From DATDXV01 sp035289205 (GTDB taxonomy: Archaea; Aenigmatarchaeota; Aenigmatarchaeia; Aenigmatarchaeales; DATDXV01), in NCBI GenBank assembly GCA_035289205.1, contig DATDXV010000018.1, positions 1-12,697 on the forward strand: a stretch of DNA of 12,697 nucleotides. Reading direction: 5' to 3'. The notes beneath the pieces are model-generated. The model saw only the letters and a program-made list of their open reading frames with translations. It did no database searches and was not told the DNA's origin. Positions 8,195 to 12,697 of this stretch are shown one piece after another. The stretch's first letter is position 1, and every line of letters begins with the position of its first letter. Made by a program: the position numbers and the translations under genes.

Positions 8195-8857
8195 ATGGGA
8201 ACATATGCCGAACCTTCCGGAATAAGAATGGATTTCACTACTGATGAGCGCGAGTGGTTTGATAAATGGGAATCAATACCCTTCGGATGGGTTTCTTATA
8301 TAACTCCTGGGAACGTAATCCAGCTCCATAGGGTCCATCCCACTTTTAGAATGCCACAAACAAGCATATCAGATGCTCTGGATTTGCAGCGCATGTATGC
8401 TAAAGAGAAGTCTACTTTTGATGAAGAAAGCGGTCTCTTGGAAAAAGGTTCTATTGTTTATAGAACTCCGGATAACTCGGATGCAATGCTGAGGAACAGC
8501 AAATTAGTCGCTTCGATAACGCATCCTTTTTACACAAATCCAGACAAAGCAGAGAAGGCTCTGGCACAACTTGGCCTCTCAGAGGATGAAGCGAAGGTGA
8601 TGAGAAGCGGTTCTTGGAGCATTGCCACGGAAGGTATGCTGAAAAGTGTTAAGGATACTGAAGAACGCATAAGTCCGGGTTCCTTAGGTAGTGGCGACTT
8701 GTACATATCAACACTTAATGCACACAAAACTTTCCGTCGATTTCTGGAATGCGCGGAACAGAACGGGAAAGTTAGCAGAAAAGTCAAATTGCTCAGATCT
8801 GTCGGAGTTATGAGAGATTCAGAAGGAAAGTTTGTCACTATTCCGGATTCTGAATAG
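8195..8857 (+). CDS. Hypothetical soluble protein, 220 aa
   Basis: I do not recognise a family. ATG 8195 (MGTYAEPSG) is preferred over ATG 8171 because the upstream ATG overlaps a box A-like element and would add only the hydrophobic stretch MLLLTILF, which could otherwise be misread as a signal peptide. The protein has no membrane helix and one Cys. An aromatic-rich N-terminal third (EWFDKWESIPFGWVSYI) is followed by charged helical segments, and the C-terminal part is basic (KVSRKVKLLRSVG). The gene stands alone between two promoter-like boxes, 31 bases before the HerA-like ATPase start. If the 8171 start were used, the protein could instead be exported, but I consider that less likely. Confidence 0.75.
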   Translation: MGTYAEPSGIRMDFTTDEREWFDKWESIPFGWVSYITPGNVIQLHRVHPTFRMPQTSISDALDLQRMYAKEKSTFDEESGLLEKGSIVYRTPDNSDAMLRNSKLVASITHPFYTNPDKAEKALAQLGLSEDEAKVMRSGSWSIATEGMLKSVKDTEERISPGSLGSGDLYISTLNAHKTFRRFLECAEQNGKVSRKVKLLRSVGVMRDSEGKFVTIPDSE

Positions 8858-8859
8858 CC

Positions 8860-8867
8860 TTTTTATT
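8860..8867 (+). promoter_or_regulatory. Box A promoter element for the HerA-like ATPase gene
   Basis: TTTTTATT is centred about 25 bases before ATG 8889. There is no Shine-Dalgarno site between them, consistent with a leaderless start. The T-run begins two bases after the upstream stop and could also help terminate that gene. Confidence 0.5.
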
Positions 8868-8888
8868 TACAACCCTTTAATTCTTTAC

Positions 8889-10148
8889 ATGCCTTTAGAG
8901 GACATAATTATAGGAAGAGATCCTGAGGACCTGAGAAAATACGGGAAGAAGGGATGCATATTTCTGGGGAAGCATCTTGTTGGATCAGGGTTCGATACGC
9001 ATGTGACAAATCCCGTGCTGATGGATGTCTCAAGGCCGCACGTTCTAATGATTGTTGGTAGAAGGGGAAGTGGAAAGTCATACTCAGGATCAATAATAGC
9101 GGAAGAGATTCTCAAACTCCCTGATGATGTAAGAAGCAACCTGACGGTTTTGATGATTGACACTGCAGGAATATTCTGGTCCATGAAATCTGCAAACGAG
9201 AGGGATGCTGCCCTGCTATCACAATGGAGCCTGAAGCCTACAGGGTTCAATACAAGGAATATTGTTCCAGTGGGGCTTACTGATTTCTATGCAAAATCCG
9301 GGATTGGCTATGATGGGACGTTCTCGATAAAACCTTCCATGCTTTCAGCAGGTGATTGGACATTGACGTTCGGGATAGATTTATGGAGCCCTGCAGGTGC
9401 GTTGATAGAGCGCGTGGTAAATAAAATGAAAGGCAGGGAATATGGCATTTCTGATATCGTAGCTGAGATAGAGAAGGACAGGAGGAGCGATGACAAAGAG
9501 AAGATGATGATCGAAAATAGGTTTCTAGCTGCAGAGGAGTGGGGGATTTTCTCAAAGGAGGGAACTGTTATAGAGAGCCTGCTCACTCCAGGCAACGTGA
9601 CAATTCTTGATGTCTCCCTGCAGGAGTGGAACGTAAGAAATCTTATGCTCGGTATACTCTCCAGGGAGATCTACCAGGCTAGGGTTGCTGCTAGAAGGGA
9701 GGAGGAGACTGCCCTACTGGAGGGGGAAGCAAAGAAGAAGCTGCCGTTGACATGGATTATAGCGGATGAAGCACATAATTTCTTTCCTGCGGATTCTGTT
9801 ACTGCTGCTACAAGAGACCTTCTGACTCTGGTAACTCAGGGACGCCAACCTGGCATTAGCCTTGTTTTCATAACACAGCAACCTAACAAGCTCCATCCCA
9901 CAGCTGTTTCGCAGAGCGATATGGTCATTGCTCACAGGCTCACAGCAAAGCAGGATTTGGATTCATTGTCGCAGATCATGCAGACATATCTTCTCGAGGA
10001 CATTAGAAAATCTGTTACTAACCTTCCCAAGACCAAGGGCTCGGCGGTTATTCTTGATGACAACTCTGAGAGGCTGTTTAACATACAGGTAAGGCCGAAG
10101 CAGTCATGGCATTCCGGCGGAAGCCCTGTGGCATTCAAGGAAAAATAA
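8889..10148 (+). CDS. HerA/DUF87-family ATPase
   Basis: A 419-residue P-loop ATPase of the FtsK-HerA superfamily, which forms hexameric motors that move DNA or drive secretion and pilus-type machines. Walker A is GRRGSGKS (57-64). Walker B/DEAH is IIADEAH (D293, E294, H296), followed by NFFP. A conserved TQGRQPGISLVFITQQP segment (R319, Q330-Q331) matches the sensor/arginine region of HerA and VirB4-like proteins. A short beta-rich N-terminal segment (IIIGRD..., GCIFLGKHLVG) precedes the P-loop and recalls a reduced HAS-barrel. No membrane helix is present. ATG 8889 is chosen because it sits 25 bases after a box A-like element; the upstream in-frame ATG 8832 would overlap the preceding gene. 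No nurA lies beside it, so a DNA end-resection role is not supported here. The pilin-like genes start 52 bases downstream, but from their own promoter. Confidence 0.93.
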   Translation: MPLEDIIIGRDPEDLRKYGKKGCIFLGKHLVGSGFDTHVTNPVLMDVSRPHVLMIVGRRGSGKSYSGSIIAEEILKLPDDVRSNLTVLMIDTAGIFWSMKSANERDAALLSQWSLKPTGFNTRNIVPVGLTDFYAKSGIGYDGTFSIKPSMLSAGDWTLTFGIDLWSPAGALIERVVNKMKGREYGISDIVAEIEKDRRSDDKEKMMIENRFLAAEEWGIFSKEGTVIESLLTPGNVTILDVSLQEWNVRNLMLGILSREIYQARVAARREEETALLEGEAKKKLPLTWIIADEAHNFFPADSVTAATRDLLTLVTQGRQPGISLVFITQQPNKLHPTAVSQSDMVIAHRLTAKQDLDSLSQIMQTYLLEDIRKSVTNLPKTKGSAVILDDNSERLFNIQVRPKQSWHSGGSPVAFKEK

Positions 10149-10169
10149 GCCGCCTAGCAAAAAGTAAAC

Positions 10170-10178
10170 GCTTAAAAG
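10170..10178 (+). promoter_or_regulatory. Box A promoter for the first pilin-like unit
   Basis: GCTTAAAAG is centred 26-27 bases before ATG 10201. No Shine-Dalgarno site is present. The whole stretch to the ATG closely matches that before 10692. Confidence 0.65.
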
Positions 10179-10236
10179 GGTCGGAAAACAAATTCTAGTT
10201 ATGAAGGGAATCGAGGGTCTGCCTTTCAAATATATC
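10171..10236 (+). repeat. Promoter plus signal-peptide cassette, copy 1 (copy 2 at 10662-10727)
   Basis: Aligned from box A to the ATG, the two copies agree at 24 of 33 positions without gaps. They remain similar through the first codons (MKGIE.LPF), including an identical CTGCCTTTC. Downstream the two genes diverge completely. This implies duplication of a cassette, or of whole genes followed by divergence of the mature part. Confidence 0.65.
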
Positions 10237-10386
10237 GTACTGATACTAAGCTCTATTATAATACTGGCAGCATTCTTTTATGTGTTAAACATTTATAAGG
10301 TCACAAGCATAGATAATATCAACAGCGTAGGAAGCTTCCTGAACAACGCCATAGACAAAAACTTGGAGTCGGTGCTTAAAAGATGA
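10201..10386 (+). CDS. Small pilin-like membrane protein, 61 aa
   Basis: A short precursor of the form MKGIEGLPFKY, followed by one strongly hydrophobic helix (about 11-29) and a polar C-terminal segment with no Cys. The Lys-Gly just before the helix matches archaeal class III prepilin peptidase sites (cleavage after Gly), and a prepilin-like helix would start directly after it. Mature position 5 would be Pro, not the Glu typical of major pilins. The length is small for a pilin with a globular head, so it could be a filament core, a cap or a helper. It is the first gene of a two-gene unit with its own promoter and overlaps the next gene by four bases (ATGA). The pilin-like assignment is inferred from the N-terminus and the neighbours only. 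Confidence 0.75.
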   Translation: MKGIEGLPFKYIVLILSSIIILAAFFYVLNIYKVTSIDNINSVGSFLNNAIDKNLESVLKR

Positions 10387-10661
10387 AAGGTATTGAAGGA
10401 TTGCCAATGAAGTACATTCTGATTATTCTCATAGCTGTAATTATAACCGGCGCAGTCATGAGCATTACAACCGGGCTCACCAAGCAGATCAAGGAGGGCG
10501 GTGAGGGGATCGGGAAGGTTGGACAGGAGGGCACACAGAAGAACCTCTGCGACTCTTCAAAGAGCTTGGGAACAAGGGCATGCATAACTTGGAATTGCAC
10601 TCAGTACTTCCCAGGAGATTCTTACTTTACAACTAATAGCAGCATTGATAACAGCTGCTAG
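10383..10661 (+). CDS. Small pilin-like protein with four Cys, 92 aa
   Basis: The N-terminus MKGIEGLPMKY is nearly the same as that of the preceding gene and leads into one hydrophobic helix (about 11-28). A Gly/Lys/Glu-rich linker follows, then a C-terminal region with four Cys and three N-x-S/T sequons, as expected for a small disulfide-bonded exported domain. The start overlaps the previous stop as ATGA, and a GGTG lies upstream inside that gene, so translation is probably coupled. It is likely the second gene of the two-gene unit, and the next box A overlaps its stop region. Exact role unknown; minor pilin or pseudopilin-like subunit is the best guess. Confidence 0.75.
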   Translation: MKGIEGLPMKYILIILIAVIITGAVMSITTGLTKQIKEGGEGIGKVGQEGTQKNLCDSSKSLGTRACITWNCTQYFPGDSYFTTNSSIDNSC

Positions 10662-10669
10662 TTTAAAAG
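10662..10669 (+). promoter_or_regulatory. Box A promoter for the second pilin-like unit
   Basis: TTTAAAAG is centred 26-27 bases before ATG 10692 and starts directly after the previous stop. It is the second copy of the cassette at 10171-10236 and probably drives the genes from 10692 to the window end. Confidence 0.65.
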
Positions 10670-10691
10670 GTTTGGTAAACAAACTGCTTTT

Positions 10692-11165
10692 ATGAAAGGA
10701 ATCGAAACTCTGCCTTTCCAGCTTATAGCTTCTCTCGTTCTGATAACAGTAGTCATCTCTGTGGGCTGGTATGAGATAGGGCAGTTCCTAGAGTTCAAGG
10801 GGGAAAAGGACTTCAAGGAGGGAATAGCTGGCATATACCAGAATATGAGAAATCTCCAGGCTCTCTCTGATCTTGGGGCGTTTTCCGGCACTTCCCTAAG
10901 TATTCCAGGCGGATATTCCATGGAGATAGACCCTTCTGCGGACACTATAATCGGAAGGGACCAGAGCGGATTAGCAGTTATTACAATTCCTTCCCCGGAT
11001 GGAAGAGCTTGCATAGACATACTTGCTGTAAAAAGAGAGGGGGATGTTCTTACATCAAAGGAGACTTATGGTCCGAGTAGTTATGAATTCAGAATCCTCT
11101 ACACATCCGATACATCCACTATGCCCATCTGGAGCATAGCTTTCAAAGACAAGGCGGGGTGCTGA
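10692..11165 (+). CDS. Pilin-like protein with globular domain, 157 aa
   Basis: MKGIETLPFQL leads directly into a hydrophobic helix (about 11-27) that continues into an amphipathic stretch (WYEIGQFLEFKGEKDFKEG), the classical long alpha-1 layout of type IV pilin-like proteins. A beta-rich domain follows (from about residue 70). Two Cys lie in the second half, one of them the last residue, and could form a disulfide. Lys-Gly before the helix fits prepilin peptidase cleavage, and mature position 5 is Pro. The start follows a box A at leaderless distance. The stop overlaps the next ATG by one base. Pilin-like role is inferred from the N-terminal form; I do not recognise the globular part. Confidence 0.8.
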   Translation: MKGIETLPFQLIASLVLITVVISVGWYEIGQFLEFKGEKDFKEGIAGIYQNMRNLQALSDLGAFSGTSLSIPGGYSMEIDPSADTIIGRDQSGLAVITIPSPDGRACIDILAVKREGDVLTSKETYGPSSYEFRILYTSDTSTMPIWSIAFKDKAGC

Positions 11166-11857
11166 TGAAAGGATTCACTGTCACACCGGTTGTTTTGATA
11201 TCAATAATACTCATAGTTGGCTTCATGCTTATCCACTTCTCCACAATAGACTTCTGGATAGCAGATTCAATAAAACAGGAGGGGGAGATAAAGAAACTGC
11301 AGAATCTTGCATTCAAGGACATGACTATAGGAACAGCTTCCTTCTATCCTGCCATAATAAAACTTGCGCAGATTCTTCAGGGCACTTCTGAGCTTACTAA
11401 CAGCATTCAGGATCTTGCCTCTTCAGCTGACTTCACAGCTTCTGTGAGATACAATGACAACAATATCTTTGTGACATACGCCAAATCTTATGACACTGCT
11501 AGCGCTGTTTCCAGGTTTAGCGATCAGTTGAGCCATGATACAACTATCAGCTATCCTTTCCAGAGGCTTGTCAATGCTTACAATTCGATAAGTTTTCCAT
11601 ATACGCCATGCTCATCTGCGGAAGGTGCTGTAAGGAATTCCCTTCCCTCTGGAATAGAATGGAGGTACAGCGGCCCTTACTTTAGTTGCACTTCTACAGT
11701 TCAGTGTTGCGGTGAGGATGGTTGCTGGTCAGAGTGTTCCATATATAGCTATGAGGCTGAGTTTGAAAGCAGCTACATAAAGAACACCCTTTCAGAGAAA
11801 TACATACACAGCATAGGAAGTACAAAATCGGGGACCTGCTGGGTTTCGACGTGTTAG
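11165..11857 (+). CDS. Cys-rich pilin-like protein, 230 aa
   Basis: ATG 11165 overlaps the previous stop (TGATG), preceded by GGGGTG as a ribosome site. An in-frame GTG at 11159 would add two residues, but the MKG beginning shared with neighbours supports 11165. MKGFTVTPVVL is followed by a hydrophobic helix (about 9-26) and a helical region to about 110. The C-terminal third holds eight Cys, including a CCGEDGCWSEC cluster, and ends in Cys. These probably form disulfides outside the cell. Mature position 5 would again be Pro. The Cys-rich end could be a tip or binding domain, but nothing in it identifies a ligand. It is the largest head among the pilin-like proteins here. Confidence 0.8.
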   Translation: MKGFTVTPVVLISIILIVGFMLIHFSTIDFWIADSIKQEGEIKKLQNLAFKDMTIGTASFYPAIIKLAQILQGTSELTNSIQDLASSADFTASVRYNDNNIFVTYAKSYDTASAVSRFSDQLSHDTTISYPFQRLVNAYNSISFPYTPCSSAEGAVRNSLPSGIEWRYSGPYFSCTSTVQCCGEDGCWSECSIYSYEAEFESSYIKNTLSEKYIHSIGSTKSGTCWVSTC

Positions 11858-11858
11858 T

Positions 11859-12230
11859 ATGATAGAATGGTGGGCTTCTAAAACCGGCGTTATAATTTTC
11901 ATAGTCATACTCACAGGGATACTTCTTGTGCTTGTTGGCGTTGAAAACACAAGCTTCAAGAAAGAAGAACTTGTAAGGAATGCAAACAACATAGCTTTAT
12001 TGATAGATTCTATAGGAACCAAACAGGGAGTCACTGTCTACACGATAGAGGGAACAGGAACCTTTATACTTGCTCTGAAACCTTCAAGTGTTATCCTTTC
12101 AAGAGATGGTGTTCCTGCAGAGCGTTTTGTTCTAAGCACTATAAAGAATGCGGATGTGTTGTCTCTTTCCGAAGGCGATGTTCTGGTGATAGAGAAAAAA
12201 TTGGATGGTGTTTATGTCAGCAAGCAGTAA
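11859..12230 (+). CDS. Single-pass exported protein of the pilin-like cluster, 123 aa
   Basis: An N-terminal hydrophobic helix (about 10-28) follows MIEWWASKTG. The Lys-Thr-Gly before the helix is reminiscent of, but not identical to, the Lys-Gly site of the neighbours, so processing is uncertain. The remaining residues are mixed alpha/beta without Cys: a helical stretch (about 33-53), then a beta-rich end. The ATG lies one base after the preceding stop, and the gene overlaps the next one, so it belongs to the same operon. It may be a non-pilin assembly partner of the type encoded in pilin operons, or a further minor pilin. I do not recognise a family. Confidence 0.75.
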   Translation: MIEWWASKTGVIIFIVILTGILLVLVGVENTSFKKEELVRNANNIALLIDSIGTKQGVTVYTIEGTGTFILALKPSSVILSRDGVPAERFVLSTIKNADVLSLSEGDVLVIEKKLDGVYVSKQ

Positions 12231-12600
12231 GGGAATCATAGGGGAGGACATCTTTGCAACAATGGTAATGATGCTGCTGATCTTCTTTTTCGTCCTATCT
12301 CTTACCGACACATATTCCAAATACCTGAACCTTCAGGACCAGATCGACAGGGAGAGGAGGGCTGCAGGAACAGCAGAATGGATTTTCTTCAGCAATGATG
12401 GAATATTAGACAAAAGCAGAGTAAGCTGCAATCTATTGCCTTCCATTGACAGGATAGGCTTCGAGGTAAAGAGTTCTGCAGCAGCTGTTTCTTGCAATGT
12501 TCTGACAGATAAAGACAGGGCTGTTGGTTCCATGCCCCTTCTGATCAAGGACGGCACCCGTTACTATACAGGGAGGTTGATTGTTTATGTTTATGAGTAA
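12214..12600 (+). CDS. Pilin-like protein, 128 aa
   Basis: MSASSKGIIGEDIFATM leads to a hydrophobic helix (about 14-33), then an amphipathic charged helix (DQIDRERRAAG) and a beta-rich domain with two Cys. Lys-Gly precedes the helix, and Glu falls at mature position 4, close to the position 5 Glu of classical pilins. ATG 12214 is preceded by GGATGGTG at 12203-12210; an in-frame ATG at 12205 is the alternative and would add three residues. Either start overlaps the preceding gene by 17-26 bases, so translation is coupled. The gene itself overlaps the next start by 14 bases. A pseudopilin or minor pilin role is likely; the domain is not recognised. Confidence 0.75.
   Translation: MSASSKGIIGEDIFATMVMMLLIFFFVLSLTDTYSKYLNLQDQIDRERRAAGTAEWIFFSNDGILDKSRVSCNLLPSIDRIGFEVKSSAAAVSCNVLTDKDRAVGSMPLLIKDGTRYYTGRLIVYVYE
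12572..12580 (+). promoter_or_regulatory. Strong ribosome binding site for the last gene
   Basis: GGAGGTTGA, close to the archaeal consensus GGAGGTGAT, lies six bases before ATG 12587 and inside the upstream coding region. It sets the start at 12587 rather than the in-frame ATG 12593, which would be 12 bases away. Confidence 0.7.
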
Positions 12601-12697
12601 GGGTCAGGCCAGCCTGATGGACATTGTAATGCTGGCTACTGCCATTTCCGTGGTTGTTGTTATCGGGACGTTCTTCAATTCCCAGCAGCAGATCAAT
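12587..12697 (+). CDS. Class III signal peptide pilin-like protein (3' partial)
   Basis: Thirty-seven codons are visible and the frame is open to the window end. MFMSKGQASLMDIVML fits the archaeal class III prepilin signal best of all genes here: Lys-Gly, then Gln at +1 and Ser at +3, with the hydrophobic helix directly behind (LATAISVVVVIGTFF). In the Methanococcus-type pilins cut by EppA, a Glu normally sits at +5; here +5 is Met and +6 is Asp. It starts inside the preceding gene behind a good ribosome site, so it belongs to the same operon. The size and head domain cannot be judged. Confidence 0.7.
   Translation, partial: MFMSKGQASLMDIVMLATAISVVVVIGTFFNSQQQIN

Noticed and set aside
8832..8888. 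Hydrophobic N-terminal extension of the HerA-like ATPase
   Set aside because: It overlaps the preceding gene by 26 bases and contains the box A-like sequence. The family-like sequence begins at ATG 8889.
8889..10148. Assignment of the ATPase as a type IV pilus assembly ATPase (PilB/TadA)
   Set aside because: It lacks the Asp- and His-box layout of secretion ATPases. Its DEAH plus TQGRQPG...TQQ segments fit the HerA/VirB4 side.

Overview
The window reads as archaeal. Several genes have no Shine-Dalgarno site and instead carry an AT-rich box A (TTAAAAG-like) centred 25-27 bases before their ATG, the layout of leaderless archaeal transcripts. Others start behind GGAGGT-type sites. The proteins include a very large signal-peptide/C-anchored surface protein rich in N-x-S/T sequons, a HerA-family ATPase, and a run of short proteins with archaeal class III prepilin-like N-termini. 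The lineage cannot be fixed from sequence alone. An uncultivated lineage of the DPANN type is a reasonable guess, not a demonstration.

Layout, all on the + strand with almost no intergenic space. (1) 1-1224: the 3' part of a membrane-anchored protein whose ectodomain holds two clear copies, and perhaps a third, of a module of about 90 residues. (2) 1226-7675: a 2,149-residue surface protein made of duplicated beta-sandwich modules, followed by a GWNLIS-type domain, a PKD domain, a NEW3-like domain, one membrane helix and a Lys/Glu-rich cytoplasmic tail. (3) 7681-8160 and 8195-8857: two soluble proteins I cannot assign. (4) 8889-10148: a HerA/DUF87-type ATPase with intact Walker A and DEAH-type Walker B. 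(5) 10201-12697: seven consecutive genes for small proteins with one N-terminal hydrophobic helix. Six have a Lys-Gly signal motif just before the helix. Four have proline where classical pilins have Glu at mature position 5. The last gene runs off the window.

The first two genes are one base apart and probably form an operon that builds a surface structure. The pilin-like genes form two transcription units. Each begins with a copy of the same promoter plus signal-peptide cassette, and the internal genes overlap or abut. The simplest reading is a cell-surface locus: a giant, probably glycosylated adhesin or S-layer-like protein with a partner, next to a filament or pseudopilus-like complex. 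Whether the HerA-like ATPase serves this complex is open. No TadA/PilB-type assembly ATPase, TadC-like membrane protein or prepilin peptidase lies inside the window.
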